The notes beneath the pieces were generated by a model. The model did not search any database. It was given only the letters and a program-made list of their open reading frames with translations, and was not told where the DNA came from. From Bacillota bacterium (GTDB taxonomy: Bacteria > Bacillota > Clostridia > Christensenellales > Aristaeellaceae), in contig JAGVSV010000265.1 in NCBI GenBank assembly GCA_019137115.1, forward strand, positions 1 to 9,644: DNA of 9,644 bases, read 5' to 3'. Position 1 is the first letter of the stretch; each line of letters opens with the position of its first letter. A program made the position numbers and the translations under genes. Below, one piece after another: positions 1-6,160 of the stretch.

Positions 1-444
1 GACTACGCGATGACCGGCCGCACCTACCGCTACTTTGAGGGCGAGCCGCTGTACCCGTTCGGGTTCGGGCTGGGCTATGGCAGGGTGACGTACGGCAGCC
101 TGACGCGGGAGGACGACGACACCCTGCGGGTGCGCGCCCACTATGATGGTGCAACCCCCGCGGAACATGTTACGCAAGTCTACGTGCGCGCCCATTCCGC
201 CGACGCGCCGCCCAACCCCCGCCTGTGCGGCTTTTCGCGCGATACATTCCAAAGCGGCGAAACCCGCGACATCCGCATCACGCTGGACAAGGACTGGGCC
301 CATGTGGTCAATGGCGCCGGCGAAAAGGTACCCTTTTATGGCAAATTCACGCTGTACGCAGGCGGCAGCCAGCCGGACGCGCGCAGCGTTGCGTTGACCG
401 GGCAGAGGCCGGTGAGCATGGATATTACGCTGGAACGCCCATAG
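1..444 (+). CDS. GH3 family beta-glucosidase/beta-xylosidase, C-terminal fragment
   Basis: The reading frame is open from base 1 and stops at TAG 442-444, giving the last 147 residues of a gene that begins outside the window. The opening GRTYRYF..PLYPFGFGLGY stretch is the signature at the end of the GH3 C-terminal catalytic-associated domain. The rest matches a fibronectin type III-like domain typical of GH3 enzymes, with VTQVYVR, LCGF and YAGGSQPD elements. Family members remove terminal glucosyl or xylosyl units from plant-derived oligosaccharides. The nucleophile Asp and the barrel domain are not in view, so substrate and cellular location cannot be judged. It converges on the DUF4342 gene, with terminator hairpins between them. 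Family assignment is firm; beta-glucosidase versus beta-xylosidase is open. Confidence 0.9.
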   Translation, partial: DYAMTGRTYRYFEGEPLYPFGFGLGYGRVTYGSLTREDDDTLRVRAHYDGATPAEHVTQVYVRAHSADAPPNPRLCGFSRDTFQSGETRDIRITLDKDWAHVVNGAGEKVPFYGKFTLYAGGSQPDARSVALTGQRPVSMDITLERP

Positions 445-449
445 CAAAA

Positions 450-519
450 GCGGCTGCCCATCATCGACAGCCGCCTTCATCAAAACCCGCTCAACATCCC
501 ATGGATGCGGGCGGGTTTT
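450..519. terminator. Double-hairpin convergent terminator
   Basis: Two perfect inverted repeats lie between the convergent genes. The first pairs GCGGCTG (450-456) with CAGCCGC (468-474). The second pairs AAAACCCGC (482-490) with GCGGGTTTT (511-519) and has an inner CATCC/GGATG stem (495-499 with 503-507). The TTTT at the end of the second stem serves plus-strand transcripts from the GH3 gene. Read on the minus strand, the first hairpin is followed by TTTTGCT and would stop the DUF4342 transcript. Function is inferred from structure and position. Confidence 0.8.
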
Positions 520-533
520 GGCTCTTTGCCTGA

Positions 534-1052
534 TCAGCCCTGGGGCTGTCCGGCTTCTGCCTTGTGGGCGATACGCTCTACGTCCTTGCCTTTGAACCCG
601 AAGCGGAATCCGAAGGCCAGCGCCACAAGGCCCGCGGGCACCACCAGCCAGAATGCCACGATCAGCAGCAGCACGATCACCAGCAGCGGCAGGGACATGA
701 CCACCTTGCTGTCCCGGCGCATTTCCAGGGTGTTGCGCATGCCCAGGTCGGCGATGCGGCTCAGGAACGCGCCCACGGTGTGCAGCACGCTGTCCGCCTT
801 GTCGATGCGCTCAGCCCGCGCGGCCTGTGCCTTTGCATGGGCGTCTGCCTGGGGCTGCGCTTCGGGTTGATGCGCCTCTGTGCGCGGCGCTTCGGGCTGT
901 GCCTGTTTCTGGGCGTTCATTTTGCCAGCGGACTCCAGGCGCACCATCGCCTCCAGCAGATCCCAGTTGCTCTCCTCCAGCGCCTGCTTGGCTTCCTCAT
1001 AGGACAGACCCGTCTTCTCGCGCAGTTTCTCTACCAGCTCAAAATGTTCCAT
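534..1052 (-). CDS. DUF4342 domain protein: UBA-like domain plus C-terminal membrane segment
   Basis: A 172-residue protein. The ATG at 1052 was chosen because GAGGAGG lies 7 bases before it; an upstream in-frame extension to 1121 lacks such a site. Residues 1-40 (ELVEKLREKTGLSYEEAK, then NWDLLEAMVRLE) form the UBA/EF-Ts-N-like helical domain that begins many DUF4342 proteins. Residues 45-85 are a low-complexity Ala/Gln/Glu/Pro linker. Residues 94-160 carry the conserved C-terminal part, with a hydrophobic membrane segment at about 118-148 (SLPLLVIVLLLIVAFWLVVP) followed by a Gly/Phe/Lys-rich cytosolic-type tail. The biochemical role of the family is not known. The resemblance to EF-Ts and UBA domains suggests a protein-binding head anchored at the membrane; that is inference. 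No clear promoter was identified in the gap upstream. Confidence 0.85.
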   Translation of the reverse strand: MEHFELVEKLREKTGLSYEEAKQALEESNWDLLEAMVRLESAGKMNAQKQAQPEAPRTEAHQPEAQPQADAHAKAQAARAERIDKADSVLHTVGAFLSRIADLGMRNTLEMRRDSKVVMSLPLLVIVLLLIVAFWLVVPAGLVALAFGFRFGFKGKDVERIAHKAEAGQPQG

Positions 1053-1272
1053 GTTGTGCCTCCTCTTTCGTGTTCCGGTTTCATCCGACGATGTGAGTGT
1101 AAAGCCGCGGGATGAAAGCAATAGGGGAGGCGCATGAACGTTGGATTAGAACATGGGGGCAATTGTTTAACATTGGGATGCTGCTGTTTCGCAGAAAAAT
1201 GGTATGGCGATGACAGCTCTCGACCCGCGATGAAGCGCCACACCTGCACGAACGGATGCCGCCTTGACATGC

Positions 1273-1307
1273 AAAAAGCCGCAGCAGCGATCACTCCTGC
1301 CCACGGC
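1273..1307 (-). terminator. Likely rho-independent terminator of the sigma/methyltransferase chimera
   Basis: Read on the minus strand, GCCG (1307-1304) and GCAG (1300-1297) pair with CTGC (1287-1284) and CGGC (1281-1278), with small internal bulges, and are followed directly by TTTTT (1277-1273). A separate perfect 6-bp CGCGCG hairpin (1318-1323 with 1329-1334) sits right after the stop codon. The U-run supports termination, but the stem is imperfect. The rest of the 1053-1334 gap shows no supported gene. Confidence 0.5.
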
Positions 1308-1334
1308 CTGTTACCAACGCGCGAAATCCGCGCG

Positions 1335-2336
1335 CTATGCGCCCATGCCCTCCAGCGTTTGCGCCAGCAAGCAGATGTATGCGGGGTTGCTGCCGCAGCA
1401 GCCGCCGATGTAGGTGGCTCCCACAGTCGCCGCTTTGGCGGTTTCGGTGGCAAAGGCCAGCGCGTCCACCGCCGGGTTTTCCTTGCCGCCCACCGGCAGC
1501 CCGGCGTTGGGCTTGAACAGCAGCGGGCGGTCGGTATGTTTCCGAAAATCCTCAAGGATGGGCAGCGCCTGCTCCGGCCCCAGCGAGCAGTTCATCCCCA
1601 GCGCCTCCAGCGGGAAATCCTTCAGGCCTTCCACAATGTCGGCCACCGAATTGCCCATCATCGTGCGCCCGCGCGCCTCAAAGCTGAACGCCGCCATCAC
1701 GGGCTTGTTGAGCGTGCCTGCGGCTCTGAGTGTTACCTGCATCATCGCCAAATCCATGAACGTCTGCACCAGGAACAGGTCGGCCCCGGCTTTGGCGCCC
1801 GCCTGCATGATCTCCAGGAACATGTCATAGGCTTCGTCCTCCTCCAGGTCGCCGTATGGCTCCAGCAGCACCGGCAAGGGGCCCACGGACATCGCCACCC
1901 GCGCCCGGCTGGACAGCGCCTCGGCGATCTCCCGGTACTTAATGTTCTGGAAGTAGTGCAGCGTGATCACATCCCGGTATTTCTCAGGCAAGCCCTTCAC
2001 CGTTCGCACCACGGTGTCATCCTGTGGGGTAAAGGGCTCGCTGGCTTCCGGCAGCTTGTCCATGGAGACGCCCAGGTCCTCCATCCTGAACCAGTTTTTG
2101 CGGCGCAGGCTGCGGCATACGTTGATGGCGATGGCGGAAAGCCAGGTGTACTCGCTGCTGTCGCCGCGAAAGGTGTGCAGCTTGCGGTAAGCCAGCAGGA
2201 AGGTTTCCTGCACGGCATCCTCGGCCAGGTGGACATCCCGAAGGCTCATGAAACACAGCTTCAGCAAGCCGTCGCCATGCTGATCCATCATGCGCTGCAC
2301 GCGCTCCTGCCGGGTTTCGTCCTGGTTTACCGCCAT
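1335..2336 (-). CDS. Chimeric ORF: truncated ECF sigma factor fused to C-terminal half of homocysteine S-methyltransferase
   Basis: A 333-residue ORF. The ATG at 2336 follows GAGGGGG by 6 bases; a GTG at 2351 is possible but less well placed. Residues 1-141 are an ECF-type sigma-70 factor: region 2 (HLAEDAVQETFLLAYRKLHTFRG, about 35-58, then TWLSAIAINVCRS) and the first part of region 4 (LPEKYRDVITLHYFQNIKYREIAEALS, 116-142). It breaks off where the recognition helix and the GTVKSRL-type motif should follow. From about 147 the protein is a homocysteine S-methyltransferase barrel: SVGPLP at 150-155, GMNC with Cys250, KPNAGLP at 275-281, GGCCG at 311-315. The three zinc-binding Cys are kept, but roughly the first 100-plus residues of that enzyme are missing. 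Neither half is complete, so both normal activities are doubtful. It is either a genomic deletion-fusion or an assembly join. Confidence 0.85.
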   Translation of the reverse strand: MAVNQDETRQERVQRMMDQHGDGLLKLCFMSLRDVHLAEDAVQETFLLAYRKLHTFRGDSSEYTWLSAIAINVCRSLRRKNWFRMEDLGVSMDKLPEASEPFTPQDDTVVRTVKGLPEKYRDVITLHYFQNIKYREIAEALSSRARVAMSVGPLPVLLEPYGDLEEDEAYDMFLEIMQAGAKAGADLFLVQTFMDLAMMQVTLRAAGTLNKPVMAAFSFEARGRTMMGNSVADIVEGLKDFPLEALGMNCSLGPEQALPILEDFRKHTDRPLLFKPNAGLPVGGKENPAVDALAFATETAKAATVGATYIGGCCGSNPAYICLLAQTLEGMGA

Positions 2337-2397
2337 CCTCGTCCCCCTCACCCTATTAGGAATTTCCTTTCTGATTCATTTTCGCCTGCACCTGAAC

Positions 2398-2425
2398 ATG
2401 ATACCAACGAAATCTACCGTCACAA
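2398..2425 (-). promoter_or_regulatory. Candidate sigma-A promoter for the chimeric ORF
   Basis: On the minus strand TTGTGA (2425-2420) and TATCAT (2403-2398) are separated by 16 bases, with 4/6 and 5/6 matches to consensus. The predicted start of transcription is about 55 bases before the ATG at 2336. It faces away from the promoter at 2449-2477, making this a divergent control region. No convincing ECF-type autoregulatory motif was seen here. Confidence 0.45.
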
Positions 2426-2448
2426 AACAAACGAACATGTCACCGGGC

Positions 2449-2477
2449 TTTTCATCCGGCGCATTACCGTGTACAAT
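2449..2477 (+). promoter_or_regulatory. Sigma-A promoter for the AKR-like gene
   Basis: TTTTCA (2449-2454) and TACAAT (2472-2477) are spaced by 17 bases, 4/6 and 5/6 matches to consensus. The implied transcript starts near 2484 and has a short leader ending in an exceptionally good ribosome binding site, AAGGAGGT at 2510-2517. Confidence 0.6.
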
Positions 2478-2520
2478 GGGTACAGCAACTGTCCCCCCAC
2501 ATCCCCTATAAGGAGGTCGC

Positions 2521-3405
2521 ATGGAACGCATTGCTCCCTTCCCGCGCACACAGGTCGCGGGGGTGTCCCTGTCCCGGATGATCATCGGCACCAACTGGAT
2601 GCTGGGGTGGAGCCACCGCAGCCCGGCGGATGACAAAGCCATCCGCGACCGGTTCCCGGATGCCGCCAGCGCGTACCCGATGCTGTCGGCGTATCTGGAC
2701 AACGGCATTGACACGATCATGGGCCCGATGAACCCCGACAACGTGATGGCCGGCGCGATCCAATATGCCCAGCAGAAATCCGGCAAAAAGATCATCGTCG
2801 TGGATACGCCCATCATCAACGTGGATGACAATGATGCCGGCCGGCGCGAGGCGCGCGCGGTCATCCGCCGCAGCCGCGAGAACGGCGCCACGTTCTGCCT
2901 GATCCACCACAGCAGCGCCGAGCAGATGGTCAACAAGAACTTGCACCAGATCACCCGGCTGCCGGACTACCTGGACATGATCCGGCAGGAAGGGCTGATC
3001 CCCGGCCTGTCCGCCCACATGCCGGAGCTGATTTTGTACAGCGACGAGCAGGGCTATGACGTGGAAACCTATATCCAGCTGTATAACTCCGCCGGTTTCC
3101 TGATGCAGATCGAGGTGGAAACCATCGCCTCGATCATCCATAATGCCAAAAAGCCGGTTATGACCATCAAGCCGATGGCCGCCGGCCGCCTGACGCCGTA
3201 TGTTGGGCTGAACTTTGTGTGGAACACGCTGCGCGCGTGTGACATGGTCACCGTGGGCTGCACCAACCGCGACCAGGCCGAGGAAGTGATCGAGATTTCC
3301 CGCGCCGCGCTGGAACGGCGCTTCCCCAACATCGGCAAGCGCTCCAGCCCCAACGTCAAACAGGACGCGTTCGGCGGCGGGGTCGAGGACACGGTCAAGG
3401 CGTAG
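2521..3405 (+). CDS. Aldo/keto reductase-like TIM-barrel protein, probably not a classical reductase
   Basis: A 294-residue protein starting at ATG 2521, four bases after the GGAGG of AAGGAGGT. Resemblance to the aldo/keto reductase superfamily is seen in the start (VAGVSLSRMIIGTNWMLGW, 12-30), in the LDNGIDTIMG element (59-68) where AKRs have their NFIDTA strand, and in the final barrel strands and phosphate-binding-like end (VMTIKPMAAGRL, 213-224; MVTVGCTNRDQAEEVIE, 242-258). The Tyr of the AKR catalytic tetrad is not evident after the Asp, and the strand that normally carries the Lys reads IIVVDTP (91-97). Classical NADPH-dependent carbonyl reduction is therefore uncertain. There is no signal peptide, so it is cytoplasmic. 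It is a single-gene transcript with its own promoter and terminator. Other TIM-barrel families remain possible. Confidence 0.8.
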   Translation: MERIAPFPRTQVAGVSLSRMIIGTNWMLGWSHRSPADDKAIRDRFPDAASAYPMLSAYLDNGIDTIMGPMNPDNVMAGAIQYAQQKSGKKIIVVDTPIINVDDNDAGRREARAVIRRSRENGATFCLIHHSSAEQMVNKNLHQITRLPDYLDMIRQEGLIPGLSAHMPELILYSDEQGYDVETYIQLYNSAGFLMQIEVETIASIIHNAKKPVMTIKPMAAGRLTPYVGLNFVWNTLRACDMVTVGCTNRDQAEEVIEISRAALERRFPNIGKRSSPNVKQDAFGGGVEDTVKA

Positions 3406-3474
3406 AGGGGGCGAGAGCAGTCACAGGCCAAATCTGCTTCACTCAGTCAGCCAGTGAGCCCTTCAGTCTATCTT

Positions 3475-3508
3475 GGTGGGCGCTTCGCTTCCAGCTGGGG
3501 CGCCCACC
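3475..3508 (+). terminator. Rho-independent terminator after the AKR-like gene
   Basis: GGTGGGCGC (3475-3483) pairs perfectly with GCGCCCACC (3500-3508) over nine bases, with a 16-base loop, then a T-rich TGTTATTA on the plus strand. It lies between convergent genes; on the minus strand the following bases are not T-rich, so it mainly serves the plus-strand gene ending at 3405. Confidence 0.75.
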
Positions 3509-3513
3509 TGTTA

Positions 3514-4212
3514 TTACTCTAGATCTACTTCTACGAAGGCGATCGCATCCACACTAGCCGGCACCAAGTCGCTTTTCTTGAAATAATCCATATAGCTGGA
3601 GCTGACATCTTTGCGAACGGTGATGGCACCACCTGGCATCAGCGCTTTGTCACTGTACATACTGGCATCGTCCATGTACAGGATGTTTCCCTCGGCATCT
3701 AGGAGCACCAGAAGAATTTCAATGCCATAAATGGGCTTGTCCGTATCGTTGGTAAAGGTGGCATACATATAGTTGTGCGTCCAGTAACCGGCTTCAACGC
3801 CTGGCTCATAGGAGGTCGTACATGGAAAGCGCTGGGAGATATACTTATTCTCGCTTTTCCCTGTAATGGTCAGCAGATAGTCGTCTATCTGTGATGCTTC
3901 TACATCTTTAACCTCTGTTCTCATCGACACATAAGTGTATTCGCCGGGTTGCAGATATTCGGCGTATTTGCTCATGTAGTCGGTACTGGTCAGGGCATCA
4001 CCTTCGGTATCGAATATCTCCAAGATGCCTGCATTGACCTTGATCGGTTTGTCGCCTACATTGTCTATCCTTGCGTACGCATAACCATATATCCCGTAGC
4101 TGTCAATCACGTGAAAGTTCTCCTGTGTCACCCGCAGTTTCCCTGCCGCTAGAGCATTCGTTAGTCCGAACACCAGCAACAACGCGGCCAGGATTGCCAC
4201 ATACCGTTTCAT
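3514..4212 (-). CDS. Exported protein with two tandem FxLYD-like beta-sandwich domains
   Basis: A 232-residue protein. ATG 4212 was chosen because GGGAGG lies 7 bases upstream and a typical signal peptide starts there (MKRYVAILAALLLVFGLTNA, cleavage near 23). The mature part appears to be two copies of one domain, about 25-115 and 140-230. Each has a YAxxxN-type strand followed by DKPI and a D-x-EG turn (YARIDNVGDKPI at 46-57, IFDTEGDAL at 66-74; YATFTNDTDKPI at 150-161, LLDAEGNIL at 170-178). This resembles FxLYD-type immunoglobulin-like domains of secreted Firmicute proteins; the family name is a judgement by eye. It is the second gene of an operon, 24 bases after the peptidoglycan-binding gene, so it probably acts outside the membrane near the wall. 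Ligand unknown. Base composition is lower in GC than flanking genes. Confidence 0.8.
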   Translation of the reverse strand: MKRYVAILAALLLVFGLTNALAAGKLRVTQENFHVIDSYGIYGYAYARIDNVGDKPIKVNAGILEIFDTEGDALTSTDYMSKYAEYLQPGEYTYVSMRTEVKDVEASQIDDYLLTITGKSENKYISQRFPCTTSYEPGVEAGYWTHNYMYATFTNDTDKPIYGIEILLVLLDAEGNILYMDDASMYSDKALMPGGAITVRKDVSSSYMDYFKKSDLVPASVDAIAFVEVDLE

Positions 4213-4236
4213 ACTCTTTCCTCCCATGCTGTATTT

Positions 4237-4992
4237 TTATTCCAAGATGATCTTGTCCGCGATTGCCGCGGGCAGTGTAATTTCGTTCCCAAAAACCGCC
4301 GTATAGGTGACAGGCTGCCGCATCGTAGCGTAGACGGTCAAACGGTCGTCCTCCAGTATGTTGAAGCCAGGATCCTTGGCGAACACATATACAACATTGT
4401 CGCTGCCGGAGGTTGCCAGGCGCAACTCGAATCCCTTATTCCGACTGCCTATTGCCTGCAGGACGCGACCCTTCAGCTTCACCTTGTCCCCGTAGTACCT
4501 TTCTGGATACCGGTGTGCATCCTGATAGTCGAGCGCACCGTAATCCGCATACAGAGGTGATTCCGTTTCCGCCGGCTTGACAGTGGGCGCGGGAGAAGCA
4601 GTCGGCACAGCGATGGCACTCTCCCCGAACAGGGTGGTTTGGTCCTCCCGCGAGGCTAGCCCATCGTTCTTGAGGGCGTTTGCCTTTTCGAACCGCTTAA
4701 ACGCCTTCTGTGTCTCGGCATCGAACTTCGCTGAGATCGGTCCTTGGTAGAAGCCCAACTCGCGCAACCTCTCCTGAATGCGCGCCACATGCGGTCCGCT
4801 GTCGGTGCGTTCTACGTCCAGGAAGTAGACATGCCCCCTGCGCAATAACTCCGCTTCAATCTGCTGAATTCGATCCAGCAACTCCTCCACGCTCAGCGTG
4901 GATAGGGGAACCTCAGTCGTGGCTGGCTCGGAATAGGCTGTGGAAAACAACACCAGCATCGCAAGAACAGTAGCAATAAATCCTCGCCACAT
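4237..4992 (-). CDS. Exported peptidoglycan-binding domain protein with C-terminal OB-like domain
   Basis: A 251-residue protein. Residues 1-21 form a signal peptide (hydrophobic core ATVLAMLVLFSTA). Residues 34-53 (SVEELLDRIQQIEAELLRRG) are a charged amphipathic helix. Residues 66-122 are a PG_binding_1 domain: VARIQERLRELGFYQGPI, then FDAETQKAFKRFEKAN, then a DGLAS turn. Residues 124-147 are a Pro/Thr/Ala-rich linker. Residues 150-250 form a beta-rich domain (YYGDKVKLKGRVLQ, VVYVF, ILEDDRLTVYATM, EITLPAAIADKI) seen in many exported clostridial proteins and resembling an OB fold. There is no catalytic domain, so it is more likely a wall-binding or substrate-presenting protein than a hydrolase. 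It heads an operon with the gene at 3514-4212 under a near-consensus promoter. The ribosome site (GAGGGA) is weaker than its neighbours'. Confidence 0.85.
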   Translation of the reverse strand: MWRGFIATVLAMLVLFSTAYSEPATTEVPLSTLSVEELLDRIQQIEAELLRRGHVYFLDVERTDSGPHVARIQERLRELGFYQGPISAKFDAETQKAFKRFEKANALKNDGLASREDQTTLFGESAIAVPTASPAPTVKPAETESPLYADYGALDYQDAHRYPERYYGDKVKLKGRVLQAIGSRNKGFELRLATSGSDNVVYVFAKDPGFNILEDDRLTVYATMRQPVTYTAVFGNEITLPAAIADKIILE

Positions 4993-5019
4993 GTCATTCC
5001 CTCACTTTTCTTTGTTTCA

Positions 5020-5048
5020 ATTAAAACATTCCGCTTGCTCTTTGTCAA
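5020..5048 (-). promoter_or_regulatory. Strong sigma-A promoter for the exported-protein operon
   Basis: On the minus strand a perfect TTGACA (5048-5043) is followed after 17 bases by TTTAAT (5025-5020), 5/6 to consensus, with TG one base before it as an extended -10. The expected transcript starts near 5013, about 20 bases before ATG 4992. This is one of the best promoters in the window. Confidence 0.8.
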
Positions 5049-5251
5049 CCCTAGCTACGAATATACTAAAGCAACGACAAAGCCAACACTCACGCGGCTT
5101 ACTAGAGATCATTTAGGGAGGATGTGAGCAAAAGCACCAACTAGCCGATAGATACTGATTGGTTTGTCCGCATCTATGCGCGGGTTGCGCATACCAGTCG
5201 ACCGCATTTGGACGTTACGCGCAGTCTCATATTCCACTAGATAGATCAAAG
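5049..5251. other. Non-coding AT-richer spacer
   Basis: Together with the flanking promoter and terminator this fills the roughly 300-base gap between two minus-strand genes. No gene with a start and ribosome site is supported. A plus-strand open stretch at 5145-5240 follows a stop and has no start codon. It could be the decayed end of a former gene, but no family is recognised. Confidence 0.4.
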
Positions 5252-5272
5252 CCCGCGCGGTTGCGCGGGTTT
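5252..5272. terminator. Compact GC-rich hairpin, terminator of the small exported-protein gene
   Basis: CCCGCGC (5252-5258) pairs perfectly with GCGCGGG (5263-5269) around a GGTT tetraloop. On the minus strand it lies 28 bases after the stop codon at 5297 and is followed by CTTTGATCT; on the plus strand TTTCGTC follows. The gene ending at 5297 is the natural client, as no plus-strand gene ends here. Confidence 0.7.
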
Positions 5273-5296
5273 CGTCATCGGCATATATCAGGCACG

Positions 5297-5830
5297 CTAT
5301 TCGCCCATCAGCCAGGGGCCTGCAAGGGCCAGCAATTCGAGCGATGCGGGATCGGTGGTAACGCCCTGGAAATTGCCCGCGCGGGACAAAAGCGCCAGGG
5401 TGGCTTCGCCCTCCACACGCACCACCGCATAGGTCAGGAAATCGCCGGCGTCCAGCATGTGCTGGGTTTCGGCAAACGGTACTACGACTACGCGTCCCAG
5501 CAGCGCGCGCGCCTGGGCCGCCTGCTCCTGCGTAAGCGAGGGCAAAGCCAGGGGCGCTGCGGCGTCATACAGCGTGGTGGTGTCCGACAGGGCATGCAGC
5601 CGGAGGAAGTACAGCAGTTCGTCCGGATCGTTGCGGATTTCATGGGGTACCTGGGCCAGGTCAAACACCAGCCGGGTTCCGTCGGCTTGTATCGTGGTGA
5701 CCAGATCTTCCCACGTCCAGTTGTTGGTGGTGCGGTGGATTATCAAGATGTCGCGGCCCACATCGGCCCGGGCAGGTAATCCCATCCCCAGCACCAGCAG
5801 GCAGATCATGATCAAAAGCGCCTTTTTCAT
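5297..5830 (-). CDS. Small exported protein of unknown function
   Basis: A 177-residue protein. ATG 5830 was preferred because AAAGGGA precedes it and the signal peptide then starts correctly (MKKALLIMICLLVLGMGLPA, predicted cleavage after ARA at about 22). An ATG 15 bases upstream has no ribosome site. The mature protein starts DVGRDILIIHRTTNNWTW and is mixed alpha/beta: alternating strands (LVFDLAQVP at 54-62, RVVVVPFAE at 113-121, YAVVRVEGEATLALL at 134-148) and an Ala/Leu-rich helix (100-112). No Cys follows the signal, so it is not a lipoprotein, and no catalytic motif is recognised. It is monocistronic, ended by the hairpin at 5252-5269 and divergent from the GH116 gene. I do not recognise the family. 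Confidence 0.7.
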   Translation of the reverse strand: MKKALLIMICLLVLGMGLPARADVGRDILIIHRTTNNWTWEDLVTTIQADGTRLVFDLAQVPHEIRNDPDELLYFLRLHALSDTTTLYDAAAPLALPSLTQEQAAQARALLGRVVVVPFAETQHMLDAGDFLTYAVVRVEGEATLALLSRAGNFQGVTTDPASLELLALAGPWLMGE

Positions 5831-5844
5831 CGGTTTCCCTTTCA

Positions 5845-5860
5845 TCCGCCGGTAGGCGGA
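5845..5860. other. Small hairpin before the 5830 gene start
   Basis: TCCGCC (5845-5850) pairs with GGCGGA (5855-5860) around GGTA. On the minus strand it sits directly ahead of the ribosome site of the small exported-protein gene, so it could affect translation initiation. The upstream minus-strand promoter is unclear: TATAAA occurs near 5910 but its -35 match (TTTTAT) is poor. Confidence 0.35.
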
Positions 5861-5938
5861 GCGCGTGCGTTTGCAGGCGATTCTGGCCTTCCCTTCCTTT
5901 GTCGTTTATACCGCCGTTGAAGTTCCATAAAACGGACG

Positions 5939-5966
5939 TTGACAGGAAACGGCCGCGCGCTATGAT
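5939..5966 (+). promoter_or_regulatory. Strong sigma-A promoter for the GH116 gene
   Basis: Perfect TTGACA (5939-5944), a 16-base spacer and TATGAT (5961-5966, 5/6). The spacer strongly resembles that of the promoter at 8840-8867. A short dyad, GATG(ATGT)CATC, at 5964-5975 overlaps the -10 element and the predicted start near 5973; it may be an operator, but it is too short to be sure. Confidence 0.8.
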
Positions 5967-5972
5967 GATGTC

Positions 5973-6160
5973 ATCGGTCGTTTGAGACCATGCAAGGGAA
6001 AGGGCATCGCCGGGATGCGGCTGTCTGCAAGAGTAGTGGGGCAGACGCACGCTGTTTGGATGGAGCGATGCCATCATGAACGAATGAACAATGCCCGGAC
6101 GCGGCGGACAAACCCATGCTGCGGTTTCAGGGCAGGGGCTGTGTGCCCAGGGAGGTTGCC
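5973..6160 (+). promoter_or_regulatory. Long 5' leader with nested inverted repeats, possible cis-regulatory RNA
   Basis: The predicted transcript has about 188 untranslated bases. GGCATCGC (6003-6010) and GCGATGCC (6065-6072) are perfect complements and enclose a hairpin, GTCTGC (6023-6028) with GCAGAC (6041-6046), extended outward by GCG (6017-6019) with CGC (6050-6052). A further stem, GGGCA (6130-6134) with TGCCC (6144-6148), ends right at the ribosome site AGGGAGG (6149-6155). The arrangement is that of a folded leader with a stem beside the ribosome site. It does not match a riboswitch class I can name. Confidence 0.4.

Noticed and set aside
1134..2633. Very long plus-strand ORF (499 codons) starting just after a GGGGAGG sequence.
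   Set aside because: It lies antisense to the chimeric ORF, overruns the divergent promoters and the next gene's start, and its product is His/Gln/Arg-rich with no family pattern. It looks like a GC-rich shadow frame despite the good ribosome-like site.
5159..5779. Plus-strand ORF of 206 codons across the spacer and the small exported-protein gene.
   Set aside because: It runs through a strong hairpin and is antisense to a gene with a clear signal peptide and ribosome site; the product matches nothing recognisable.
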